A stretch of DNA of 9,824 bases from Bacteroidota bacterium (GCA_023406715.1 JAEXVC010000196.1:1-9824), one strand, 5' to 3'; counted from the stretch's first letter, positions 1 through 6,361 are shown. Notes: a model not told the origin generated them from the sequence alone. Made by a program: numbers and translations.

Positions 1-1
1 T

Positions 2-442
2 CGCTTGGTTGAGGCAGGTATAGAGACATTTTTGCCGCTTCAAAAGCGTTTGAAACAGTGGAGCGATAGGAAAAAAATGGTTGAAGAACCGCTTTTCAAC
101 TCTTACATTTTTGTTAGAATAACCCAACGGCAATACTACGATGTTTTAAACACCTCAGGCGTGGTCCGATATGTTACTTTTGGAGGTAAAGCTGCGGTAA
201 TTCCCGAGCGTCAAATTGAGCAGGTTAAGCAGCTTTTAGTTCAAGATATCGAAATTGAAACTGTAGCAGAAGAGTTTGAAGCAGGAACAAAAGTTGAGGT
301 AAAATTTGGAGGACTAAAAGGAATTGTTGGCGAAATTGTTGAGCATTCAGGTAAAAGGAAAGTTTTACTTAAAATTGACCATATTAGCCATTCATTGCTG
401 GTTACCCTGCCCATAAATTACATTACAAAAACCTTTGAGTAG
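2..442 (+). CDS. UpxY/NusG-like transcription antiterminator (5' end cut by window edge)
   Basis: This is the C-terminal part (about 146 residues) of a specialised NusG paralogue of the UpxY/RfaH type, which in Bacteroidota travels with RNA polymerase and prevents early termination of long surface-polysaccharide operons. The visible NGN domain has the hallmark run EAGIETFLPLQKR, then QWSDRKK and EEPLFNSYIFVRI, typical of this family. It is followed by a KOW-like segment (FEAGTKVEVKFGGLKGIVGEI) and an end resembling LLVTLPINYI. The reading frame stays open to base 2, and family members are about 170 residues, so roughly 25 N-terminal residues are missing. A TTG at position 5 is internal and not a credible start. 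The stop at 440-442 is two bases from the stop of the convergent gene, so no polysaccharide operon follows it directly. Family call is firm; the target operon cannot be seen. Confidence 0.9.
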   Translation, partial: RLVEAGIETFLPLQKRLKQWSDRKKMVEEPLFNSYIFVRITQRQYYDVLNTSGVVRYVTFGGKAAVIPERQIEQVKQLLVQDIEIETVAEEFEAGTKVEVKFGGLKGIVGEIVEHSGKRKVLLKIDHISHSLLVTLPINYITKTFE

Positions 443-444
443 AA

Positions 445-1884
445 TTAGGGATTAATCCAAACCACAGAATTCCCCGTTCCAAACTCGTTTTGCTCCCACA
501 GTTTATTATCGGGGTCGATTATCCACTCGCCATCAATAATCAGTTTATAGGTGTACTTACCTGGTTTAAGGTAAAGCGATATTTCCCATCCGTTGGATGT
601 TTTTTTCATTTTAAAACCATCGCGATTCCAGCCTATAAAACTACCAGTTATGGATACAGATTTGGCATTGGAAAATCCTTTTACTTTGAAAGTATAGTTA
701 GGGTTTACAGCCAAAATAGAGTTGGTATAATTGCCACTTCCTATTGTGATTGGGTTATCGGGGTCGGTAATCCATTTACCATCTACAATAAATTTATACT
801 CATAGTTGCCCGATGCTAAATTATAGGGCAAAATCCATCCATCGTCGGATTTTTGCATCAACAGTTCACCTCCGTTCCAAGCGTTGAAATTTCCTGTCAA
901 AAACACTCTTTCTGCGGTTAAATACCCTTTTAGTTTAAATGTATATGAATTTCCTATTCCAATAAATGAGTTAATGTTTCCTCGGCCATCGGGGCGGGTA
1001 ATTTTATTTGTTGGGTCGAGAACCCAGTTGTTGTCAACAATGTACTTGTAGGCATGGGTTCCTTCCCTTAGAAACATTGAAATTTCCCATCCATCCTTTG
1101 ACCTTTCAAGTTTCAACTCGTTCGGATTCCAGTTATTGAAACTGCCTGCTAGCATTACCTTTTTGGCATTTGGAAAAGCATTCAGAGTAAATTTATGGTT
1201 GTAGCAGTATACTGCTGAATTGTAACTTCCGTGCTCATTCCTTTCGCGTAGTTTATTGTTAGGGTCGTGCATCCATCGTCCATCAACAATGTACTTGTAG
1301 GTATATTTTCCGGGTTGAAGTTTAATGCTAACAACCCAGCCATTCTCAATTTTTTGCATTGGAGTTTTCATTGTGCTCCAAGCGTTGAACGAACCTGAAA
1401 TATATACCCGTTTAGCATTATTGTTATTGGGTAGGAAAAAGTGAGCCACGCCGTTTTTGTAATTAAATGCATCCTCGTCATCAAAACGATTTACTCCGTA
1501 GTTGGCAAATATAGTTCCCTCCTCGTAGGCATACTTTACATTCGATTCTAGCGTAATATTATCCACCGTTTGCTGAATGGCAGAACCCTCATTAAGTAGT
1601 TTGGAAAATTCAATAACTGAAGTAGATATCTTTTTTGATTTCCATACAACTCCATTGGCGGTAAACTCAACGGTTCCCTTTTTAATGTTAGCAATTACCG
1701 CGCTATCAATATCAAATAAATCGATAAATTCTTTCTTTTGATTTTCGGTCCAATTTAGGTTATAGGTAAAAACAAGCCTATCGTCCACAATTCGGCACGA
1801 ACTTTTAGGATTGGTTTGGCTCCAAGCACCTACCGATGCAAGTAGGTATGAGCAAAGCAATAGTATTTTTAGTTTCATTCTCAT
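445..1884 (-). CDS. Secreted protein with four tandem CBM48/AMPK-type glycogen-binding modules
   Basis: The 479-residue product has a signal peptide (residues 1 to about 22, probable cleavage before Gln23), an unrecognised segment of about 120 residues (24-143), and four consecutive modules at about 145-228, 229-312, 313-395 and 396-479. Each module has the early-set fold signature of AMPK-beta/CBM48 glycogen-binding domains: GSFNxW, a Gly-Trp strand, YKYIVDGxWxxDP and a late Asn. The residues that contact sugar in AMPK beta have counterparts in all four: Trp169/252/336/419, Lys197/280/364/447, Trp204/287/371/454 and Asn222/305/388/472. No catalytic domain is visible, so a role in binding alpha-glucan outside the cytoplasm is inferred; these folds can also mediate protein contacts. 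The ATG at 1882-1884 overlaps the stop of the upstream protease gene; a second ATG at 1876-1878 has better Shine-Dalgarno spacing and may be the true start. Confidence refers to domain content and location. Confidence 0.88.
   Translation of the reverse strand: MRMKLKILLLCSYLLASVGAWSQTNPKSSCRIVDDRLVFTYNLNWTENQKKEFIDLFDIDSAVIANIKKGTVEFTANGVVWKSKKISTSVIEFSKLLNEGSAIQQTVDNITLESNVKYAYEEGTIFANYGVNRFDDEDAFNYKNGVAHFFLPNNNNAKRVYISGSFNAWSTMKTPMQKIENGWVVSIKLQPGKYTYKYIVDGRWMHDPNNKLRERNEHGSYNSAVYCYNHKFTLNAFPNAKKVMLAGSFNNWNPNELKLERSKDGWEISMFLREGTHAYKYIVDNNWVLDPTNKITRPDGRGNINSFIGIGNSYTFKLKGYLTAERVFLTGNFNAWNGGELLMQKSDDGWILPYNLASGNYEYKFIVDGKWITDPDNPITIGSGNYTNSILAVNPNYTFKVKGFSNAKSVSITGSFIGWNRDGFKMKKTSNGWEISLYLKPGKYTYKLIIDGEWIIDPDNKLWEQNEFGTGNSVVWINP
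448..1452 (-). repeat. Four tandem protein-level repeats of 83-84 codons (CBM48 modules)
   Basis: In gene order the units span about 1452-1201, 1200-949, 948-700 and 699-448. The spacing of the first conserved Trp is 83, 84 and 83 residues, showing near-exact unit length with no linkers. The repetition is clear in the protein (SGSFNAW, AGSFNNW, TGNFNAW, TGSFIGW), while the units differ at many positions, suggesting old duplications under continuing selection for the same fold. Confidence 0.9.
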
Positions 1885-2855
1885 TTCTCCTCGGTATTAT
1901 AGTAACAAATACCCATCTGCTTTTTACGAATGTTGATGCTTACAATGCCCTTGCTTAAAAACTCGTAGCCAACAACACCTCCAAATTGTTTGTTGTAAAC
2001 ACTTTCCAACGACGACAGGTTGGTAATAATAGTCTCCATTCCATCGTAACTTTTACTACCCAACTTAAAATCGTTTATAATGCCAAAAAGCACATCGCGC
2101 CTTACCGCACCGGCACCCATTAAACTTGTACGGCGGGTTATGGAGATTGTGTTAAGTATGCTCCGCGGCAACGAAGTACTTATGGAACTTATCTCGGCTC
2201 CTGTATCAAGACAAAACTTAATGGGCTTACCAGCAACTTTACCAGTAAAAAAAACAATGTTGTTGGACTCCTCAATGCTTTCAACAACATCGGGTTTAAA
2301 AGTAAAATCGGAATTATTCAGTTTATTCCCTTTCCTATCAACCTTAATAAGCGTAAGTTGGCTATTCTGAATATCTATAATAACCTCGTAGTTGCGCAAA
2401 TGGCTAAAGCCAATAAGTCCATAAACCCTTATTCCTCGGCTATTCTCAATATGTCCAAGGTCAACCAAATCGGCTCGCACGTTGCGGTACTGCAAATCGC
2501 CAAAGCAAATACTATCGGTGGTAATGCTATGCGTTGAGCCAATGGAGCCAGTAATTCCTTGCGATACAGAATTTTCCGTTTTAACATAATCGCGAAAGTA
2601 AGTTGAGTTAAGCACTAGACCTGCCGAGCCTGTATCGAATACGAGATTTCCAATCTTATCGTCGATTTTTGCTTCAATAAGCAGCAACTTACCAGCCCTA
2701 ATAAGCGGAATATTTATGATATCGCTTTCAGTTTTTTCAGTAATTGTAATAGGTTGAGAACTAAATTCTAGTTTATGAGAAAATGTGGAGTTGTACCAAA
2801 GAGAGCCTGCAAGGCAAAAAGCAGCTAGAAATATATTTAGCAGGAACAACCTCAT
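1881..2855 (-). CDS. Exported single-chain retropepsin-like aspartic protease with two DTG motifs
   Basis: The 324-residue product begins with a hydrophobic signal or anchor segment (residues 3-20) and then has two similar halves. Half one has the active-site motif FDTGSAG (Asp74) and a later GLIGF (146-150). Half two has LDTGAEIS (Asp217) and GVVGYEFL (293-300). DTG plus a downstream hydrophobic-hydrophobic-Gly motif is the signature of clan AA aspartic proteases. Retroviral enzymes form the active site from two identical chains; here both halves are in one protein, as in pepsin-like enzymes and in known bacterial Asp_protease_2 proteins. It probably acts in the periplasm or at the inner membrane; substrate unknown. 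The stop codon overlaps the start of the four-CBM48 gene (ATGA), so the two are probably co-translated. No ribosome-binding site is evident; a partial -7-like TATCTTTA lies at 2873-2880 without a good -33 partner. Confidence 0.88.
   Translation of the reverse strand: MRLFLLNIFLAAFCLAGSLWYNSTFSHKLEFSSQPITITEKTESDIINIPLIRAGKLLLIEAKIDDKIGNLVFDTGSAGLVLNSTYFRDYVKTENSVSQGITGSIGSTHSITTDSICFGDLQYRNVRADLVDLGHIENSRGIRVYGLIGFSHLRNYEVIIDIQNSQLTLIKVDRKGNKLNNSDFTFKPDVVESIEESNNIVFFTGKVAGKPIKFCLDTGAEISSISTSLPRSILNTISITRRTSLMGAGAVRRDVLFGIINDFKLGSKSYDGMETIITNLSSLESVYNKQFGGVVGYEFLSKGIVSINIRKKQMGICYYNTEEK
1887..1892 (-). promoter_or_regulatory. Shine-Dalgarno-like GAGGAG before the CBM48 gene
   Basis: On the minus strand GAGGAG lies inside the last codons of the upstream protease gene. 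It is only 2 bases from the ATG at 1882-1884 but 8 bases from the in-frame ATG at 1876-1878. The second spacing is the usual one, which favours the shorter product starting MKLKILLL. Such a site is uncommon in this window; it may simply reflect Glu codons of the overlapping gene (residues EE). Confidence 0.4.
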
Positions 2856-2914
2856 TGGATCTTGAATTTGGATAAAGATAATTAAATTGCTTCCAATTTT
2901 TAAAATTCGCTACT

Positions 2915-3802
2915 ATGAAAAAATTTGCTGTTATTACATTTTTTGCCTTCGCAATCCTTTTATCGGGCTGTGTTTCATTTTTTAGTATGATAAATTATAG
3001 CCCGTCACCCAAAATTGTTGATGTTTCGTTTTCCGATGATATCAACCCTAGCTATAGGTTTGCCTATTCCGATACGTCTGGAAACGAGTATCTCCGAAAA
3101 CTAAGAGTTAATTACGGACTCGATACCCTAACCCAAAAAGCAAATAGTGAATTCGAGAAGGTATTGCTAATTCTGCAATGGACACGCCAGCAATGGAACC
3201 ATAGCGGAAGTAATCAGCCCCAAAAATCCGATGCAATATCAATTCTGGAAGAAGCAAAAACAGGCAAAAGCTTCCGATGCGTTGAGTATGGCATTGTTAG
3301 CGCAGCGGCTCTCAACAGTATTGGATTACCAGCCCGTGTTATTGGACTTAAAACCCGCGATGTTGAGAAGGTAAAGTACGGTGCAGGGCACGTTGCTGCA
3401 GAGGTGTACCTTCCTGAACTAAAAAAATGGGTGTTCCTTGACGGACAGTTCAATGCCATTCCAATGCTAAACAATGTTCCTTTAAGTGCTGTAGAGTTTA
3501 AGTTGGCGGTGCAGAACAATAGGGCTGATTTAAAAATTGTAAGCTTAAATAGAACTGCCAACGAAACAGAAAAGGCTAACTACCTAAAGTTTGCTGCCAA
3601 GTACTTGTTCTATTTTGATGCTACTTTCGATAATAGGATTGGTGTAACAGGCCCAAGGCTAACAATCAACGATAAAACCAAGTTGACGCTAGTTCCGTTA
3701 AATGTGAAAAATCCCACTATTTTCCAGCGAAAATACCCTATAGACTACAGCGAGTATACAAATTCTGTGAAGGATTTTTATAAGGTGCCGGTTTTTAATT
3801 GA
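2915..3802 (+). CDS. Lipoprotein with transglutaminase-like (papain-fold) domain
   Basis: The 295-residue product has a lipoprotein signal peptide with lipobox LSGC, making Cys19 the likely lipid-anchored residue. The central region has the order expected of bacterial transglutaminase-like cysteine proteases/amidases: Cys122 in SFRCVEYG, His159 in GAGHVAAEVYL and Asp176 in WVFLDGQFN, with the typical helix after the Cys (ALNSIGLPARVIGL). This family cleaves or modifies peptide or isopeptide bonds; the bacterial substrates are mostly unknown. An unassigned C-terminal region (about 200-295) follows. The gene is transcribed away from the aspartic protease gene with 59 bp between start codons, so the two promoters must overlap or lie very close. 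No Shine-Dalgarno sequence is visible before the ATG. Whether it is an active enzyme is inferred from the intact triad. Confidence 0.85.
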   Translation: MKKFAVITFFAFAILLSGCVSFFSMINYSPSPKIVDVSFSDDINPSYRFAYSDTSGNEYLRKLRVNYGLDTLTQKANSEFEKVLLILQWTRQQWNHSGSNQPQKSDAISILEEAKTGKSFRCVEYGIVSAAALNSIGLPARVIGLKTRDVEKVKYGAGHVAAEVYLPELKKWVFLDGQFNAIPMLNNVPLSAVEFKLAVQNNRADLKIVSLNRTANETEKANYLKFAAKYLFYFDATFDNRIGVTGPRLTINDKTKLTLVPLNVKNPTIFQRKYPIDYSEYTNSVKDFYKVPVFN

Positions 3803-3911
3803 AGTATTTTTTTCGGTTCGAGCTCATCTTAAGACGAGTGCGATATTAAAACAATGTGACATGGAACGCACAAGTCTAAGGAAAATAAGCGAACAGAGGT
3901 ATTTCTTATTA

Positions 3912-3942
3912 TTTGGATACTGGTATGAAATTATTAATTTTA
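3912..3942 (+). promoter_or_regulatory. Bacteroidota-type promoter of the lipoprotein gene at 3974
   Basis: A -33 element TTTG (3912-3915) is separated by 19 bases from TAATTTTA (3935-3942), which matches the Bacteroidota -7 consensus TAnnTTTG at seven of eight positions. Transcription would begin near 3949-3951, leaving a leader of about 24 bases before the ATG at 3974. Confidence 0.5.
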
Positions 3943-3973
3943 CAACTATAATCACTAATTATAAAAATTTATA

Positions 3974-4516
3974 ATGAAAAAACTATTTCCCTTGATTGTA
4001 GTGTTTGCCCTAGTGGGTGCAACATTTGTATCGTGTGAGAAAGACGATGAAGAGTCAACAAGCAACGCCATAACCATTACAGGAACATTCAATGTTGGAG
4101 AAAAAGCTTTCAATAACCCAACCTTTAATCTTGGCAACCCTGATGGTTTTGAAGGCTTCTTAACCAGCTATGACGTTAAAGAAGCAAACGGAATAAAAAT
4201 TTATGCTCCAATAGATATTGACTTGGGCAACAATATTTATATGTATTTTGAGATGGAAATTTATACCGCCCAACCAAGTACAACCACAATGTTCACTAAT
4301 GTTTTTATACATGAAGGCCTAATTACTAAAAAAATTAATGGATTTAGCCTTTCTTGTTCTCAAGGTAGCGTTACCATAAACAAGGTGGGAGCTGTAGGCG
4401 AATACATCGAGGGAACCTACGAGGGCGATTTCTACGAAACTTTAAAGAAAGACATTCCACCCTACCATGTATCAGGAAAGTTTAAGGTAAAATGTGTTTC
4501 TGAACCGGTTAAATAA
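3974..4516 (+). CDS. Putative surface-exposed lipoprotein, function unknown
   Basis: The 180-residue protein has a basic start (MKKLF), a hydrophobic core and a lipobox-like FVSC, so Cys21 is probably lipidated. The residues just after it (CEKDDEE) resemble the Lys followed by acidic residues lipoprotein export signal described in Bacteroidota such as Capnocytophaga, which directs lipoproteins to the cell surface. The mature part is rich in beta-prone and Gly/Asn/Thr segments. It ends with EGTYEGDFYE and VSGKFKVKC, a pattern common at the end of small uncharacterised beta-barrel-like Bacteroidota lipoproteins. Two more Cys (128 and 174) could form a disulphide. I do not recognise a named family. 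It is flanked by its own promoter and terminator, so it is probably transcribed alone. Confidence 0.8.
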   Translation: MKKLFPLIVVFALVGATFVSCEKDDEESTSNAITITGTFNVGEKAFNNPTFNLGNPDGFEGFLTSYDVKEANGIKIYAPIDIDLGNNIYMYFEMEIYTAQPSTTTMFTNVFIHEGLITKKINGFSLSCSQGSVTINKVGAVGEYIEGTYEGDFYETLKKDIPPYHVSGKFKVKCVSEPVK

Positions 4517-4538
4517 ACAGAAATGAAATTCTTATTCC

Positions 4539-4573
4539 AAAAAGGTTAGGTTGATGTAATTCCTAGCCTTTTT
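4539..4573 (+). terminator. Intrinsic terminator after the lipoprotein gene
   Basis: AAAAAGGTTAGG (4539-4550) pairs with CCTAGCCTTTTT (4562-4573) over 12 positions with one G-T wobble and an 11-base loop; the 3' arm ends in a T run. It lies 22 bases after the stop at 4514-4516. Confidence 0.8.
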
Positions 4574-4587
4574 GCATTTTAGTTTTC

Positions 4588-4735
4588 TTGATGCATTGAT
4601 ATGCACCTTCATCAAAGGAAATAAGACGTCATCGATAAACTTAAAACTTGTAAATGTCACTATTTTCTCTGTTCTGCTGAGGCTATACGCCTCAGTTGAA
4701 TCTATCTATTCGGGCTCTGCCCGTTAAAAACAACG
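4588..4735. repeat. Cluster of short hairpins in the spacer before the M23 peptidase gene
   Basis: This 148-bp stretch between two genes holds a nested dyad (TTGATG at 4588-4593 with CATCAA at 4610-4615, enclosing TGCAT/ATGCA), a perfect 7-bp hairpin CTGAGGC/GCCTCAG (4677-4683 and 4689-4695), a perfect hairpin CGGGC-TCT-GCCCG (4711-4723), and CCGTT/AACGG (4721-4725 and 4732-4736). The last two share bases and could be alternative structures. They may act as a leftward terminator of the M23 gene or be a REP-like or miniature mobile element remnant; a single copy cannot decide. Confidence 0.45.
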
Positions 4736-4746
4736 GTTATAAAGCT

Positions 4747-5673
4747 CTACTTCACCTCCTTCAAATAACCCTCAGGATTTACTGGAATTCCCGATACTCG
4801 AACCTCGTAGTGCAAATGCGCTCCCGAGCTGCGTCCTGTGCTTCCAGTATATCCAATTAAATCGCCTTTTTTTACCTTGCTACCTTTTGTTGTTTGTATA
4901 CTTTCCAGATGCGCGTATAGCGATGATGTTCCATCTTTATGCTCTACAATAATGTAGTTACCAAAACTTCTGTTGAATTCTGCAAGCACCACTTTACCGT
5001 TGGCTGAAGCGTAAATTTCTGTATTCCTACCAGAGCCAAAGTCAACACCATTATGCTTTATAGGCCTGTGAAGCGTAGGGTGCATCCGTACTCCAAAAGG
5101 CGATGTAATTTTCGATTTTGCCTTAGGCAGTGGGGTTAGCACAGGAATTGCATCGCCATCAGTAGGGAGTGGTGTAAAGGTTGTTTCGGGTAAGGTTTCG
5201 TTGTTGGTTAATTGTGGCTTTACCTCTTCGGTTTTCACCTCTGTGGCTGTTTGCTTGTTGGCATCTTTTAGGAAGTAAGGTTTAGTATTTTCGTTTTCAG
5301 TAGTTTCAATCTTTGTCTCTTCCACAGGTGTAACCTTAACCTGCTCAGTTACCTTAATTCGCTTACCTAGGGCGTAAGTAATGCTTTCCTCAAACTTAAT
5401 AATATCGTCTACAGCATTTGCTTTTGCGGTGTCCTTTTTCTCCACATAGTAGGTTTTTAAGCCCATCATAGTGTTGTAGTAATCCTGGTACTCCTGCGCC
5501 ATTTTTTTTAGTTCTTCCTCGCGCTGTTTCTTGAATTTCTGAAAATCGATTTCTCTATTTTGCTTATACTGCTCAAAATCCTGCTCCAGTTTTTTCTTAC
5601 CAGCCTCCTGTGCATGTACATTCACGAATAATGCGATAATCGCAAAAGTTACTATTGACGATAGCCTTTTCAT
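4747..5673 (-). CDS. Exported M23 (LytM-type) metallopeptidase with N-terminal coiled coil
   Basis: The 308-residue protein has a signal peptide (cleavage likely after VHA, before Gln22), a charged helical region likely to form a coiled coil (about 25-105, rich in Lys/Glu/Gln), a Thr/Glu/Pro-rich linker (about 106-180) and a C-terminal LytM domain (about 188-305). The zinc-binding set is complete: His207 and Asp211 in HNGVD, and His288 in HLH. The accompanying His255 (YAHLE) and His286 are also present, so it should be an active endopeptidase, probably cutting peptidoglycan cross-bridges or stem peptides in the periplasm. Coiled coil plus LytM is the layout of cell-division activators such as EnvC and of MepM-like enzymes, but EnvC-type proteins lack zinc ligands, so an enzymatic role is more likely. 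It has its own promoter at 5708-5738 and seems monocistronic. Confidence 0.93.
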   Translation of the reverse strand: MKRLSSIVTFAIIALFVNVHAQEAGKKKLEQDFEQYKQNREIDFQKFKKQREEELKKMAQEYQDYYNTMMGLKTYYVEKKDTAKANAVDDIIKFEESITYALGKRIKVTEQVKVTPVEETKIETTENENTKPYFLKDANKQTATEVKTEEVKPQLTNNETLPETTFTPLPTDGDAIPVLTPLPKAKSKITSPFGVRMHPTLHRPIKHNGVDFGSGRNTEIYASANGKVVLAEFNRSFGNYIIVEHKDGTSSLYAHLESIQTTKGSKVKKGDLIGYTGSTGRSSGAHLHYEVRVSGIPVNPEGYLKEVK

Positions 5674-5707
5674 AAATAAACCTATTAAGTTGTTATTTGC
5701 TTTATAA

Positions 5708-5738
5708 CAAATTTATTGCCAATAATCTTTCTATCAAA
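5708..5738 (-). promoter_or_regulatory. Promoter of the M23 peptidase gene (perfect Bacteroidota consensus)
   Basis: On the minus strand TTTG (5735-5738) is followed after exactly 19 bases by TAAATTTG (5708-5715), a full match to TAnnTTTG. Transcription should start near 5700, giving a leader of about 28 bases before the ATG at 5671-5673. Confidence 0.75.
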
Positions 5739-5740
5739 AT

Positions 5741-5772
5741 AAAACGAGGAATAGAAAATCTACTCCCCGTTT
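5741..5772 (-). terminator. Intrinsic terminator of the NTF2-like gene
   Basis: Read on the minus strand, AAACGGGGAGTAGA pairs with TCTATTCCTCGTTT over 14 positions, with two G-U pairs and a 3-base T loop, and continues into TTTTATTTTG. On the plus strand the two wobble pairs become A-C mismatches, so it is a leftward terminator. It ends only two bases from the -33 element of the next gene's promoter. Confidence 0.8.
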
Positions 5773-5797
5773 AGCCCCAAACAAAACAACTAACAAA

Positions 5798-6232
5798 CTA
5801 TGGATGTCGGAAGTATGTTTTCCCTACAATTTTCCAACCCTCCTCAAATTTGTAAAGCATTAGGTAATCTGTAAAAATTAGTTTACCCTCTCGTAGTAGC
5901 TCAATTTTTGCCACTGCAGCAGTTCCTGTAATATCAATGTTAACGTAATTAACATTGGTTTTTGGTTGTTGAGCATTCAGGTTCTCCTTGCGGGCGCGCT
6001 CCGAGCTCTCAATCCAGTTGTATATTGGTAATTTATTTAACTGATTATTCTGTAGCATCAGTAAATCGAAACCTGGGTGGAAACCTTTTCGGGTTTCGTT
6101 TAAATCGCCATTGTTATGAATTCCTTCGATGTAGGCTTTATCTATAACCGTTTTAATAGCATCTACTTCTACTTCTTGAGCAAAAAGATTAATAGACGAT
6201 AACACCAAAAACAGCAATATAAGTTTTTTCAT
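5798..6232 (-). CDS. Exported NTF2-like / putative lumazine-binding-family protein
   Basis: The 144-residue product has a signal peptide (MKKLILLFLV..., cleavage likely after LFA, before Gln19) and one small alpha+beta domain. The pattern of an N-terminal helix (IKTVIDKAYIEGIHNNGD), FHPGFDLLML, LPIYNWIES, and paired strands AAVAKIELLREGKLIFTDYLMLYKFEEGWKIVGKTYF matches the Lumazine_bd_2/SnoaL-like branch of the NTF2 fold. Members often bind small molecules in a cone-shaped pocket, but most are uncharacterised, and the lumazine name is not evidence of ligand. It is transcribed alone, ends in a strong terminator, and is divergent from tetR with 129 bp between start codons. A weak promoter candidate is TTTG at 6308-6311 with TAACTTAA at 6280-6287. 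Confidence 0.78.
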   Translation of the reverse strand: MKKLILLFLVLSSINLFAQEVEVDAIKTVIDKAYIEGIHNNGDLNETRKGFHPGFDLLMLQNNQLNKLPIYNWIESSERARKENLNAQQPKTNVNYVNIDITGTAAVAKIELLREGKLIFTDYLMLYKFEEGWKIVGKTYFRHP

Positions 6233-6326
6233 AGTTCAGGTATTGGTTTTCGGTTTTGATTTCTTTAGCAGCAATAGGTTTAAGTTAAAAAAATTAAAGA
6301 GATTAAACAAAATGAAAAAATATACG

Positions 6327-6334
6327 TTAATTTG
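6327..6334 (+). promoter_or_regulatory. Possible -7 element of the tetR-SDR-ALDH operon
   Basis: TTAATTTG matches TAnnTTTG at seven of eight positions and would start transcription near 6341, inside the palindrome that follows. No clear TTTG -33 element is seen at the expected distance, so this is tentative. Confidence 0.35.
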
Positions 6335-6354
6335 CCGAATGAACATTCAGTCGG
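6335..6354. promoter_or_regulatory. Candidate TetR-family operator (20-bp dyad)
   Basis: CCGAATGAACATTCAGTCGG is a palindrome: CCGA pairs with TCGG, TGAA with TTCA, around a central CA, with one mismatch (A6339/G6350). Size, symmetry and position, ending 7 bases before the tetR ATG and covering the predicted transcription start, are as expected for a TetR-family autoregulatory operator. The NTF2-like gene starts about 100 bp away on the other strand, so control of that gene is less likely. Confidence 0.65.
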
Positions 6355-6361
6355 TTTTTAT

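Noticed and set aside
490..819. A 109-codon plus-strand ORF opposite the CBM48 gene.
   Set aside because: It is antisense to two conserved repeat modules; its codons simply mirror the repeats.
2080..2370. A 96-codon plus-strand ORF opposite the aspartic protease gene.
   Set aside because: It is antisense to the second DTG half and has no recognisable motif or start signal.
2856..2914. TATCTTTA at 2873-2880 (minus strand) as the promoter of the aspartic protease gene.
   Set aside because: It matches the -7 consensus at seven of eight bases, but no TTTG lies at the required distance, so I did not list it as a feature.
3214..3561. A 115-codon minus-strand ORF opposite the transglutaminase-like gene.
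   Set aside because: It lies across the Cys-His-Asp region of a well-supported gene and shows no family features.
3823..3838. Dyad CTCATCTTAAGACGAG after the transglutaminase-like gene, considered as a terminator.
   Set aside because: It has no T run after it and almost no loop; the only T run (3807-3813) lies before it.
3861..3974. A 37-codon ORF whose stop TAA overlaps the ATG of the lipoprotein gene at 3974.
   Set aside because: It contains the predicted promoter of that gene, has no ribosome-binding site, and its sequence (many Ile, Tyr, Asn) looks like translated AT-rich spacer.
6332..6361. A TTG start extending tetR by ten codons.
   Set aside because: Family members start close to the ATG at 6362, and the extension would include the candidate operator and -7 element.
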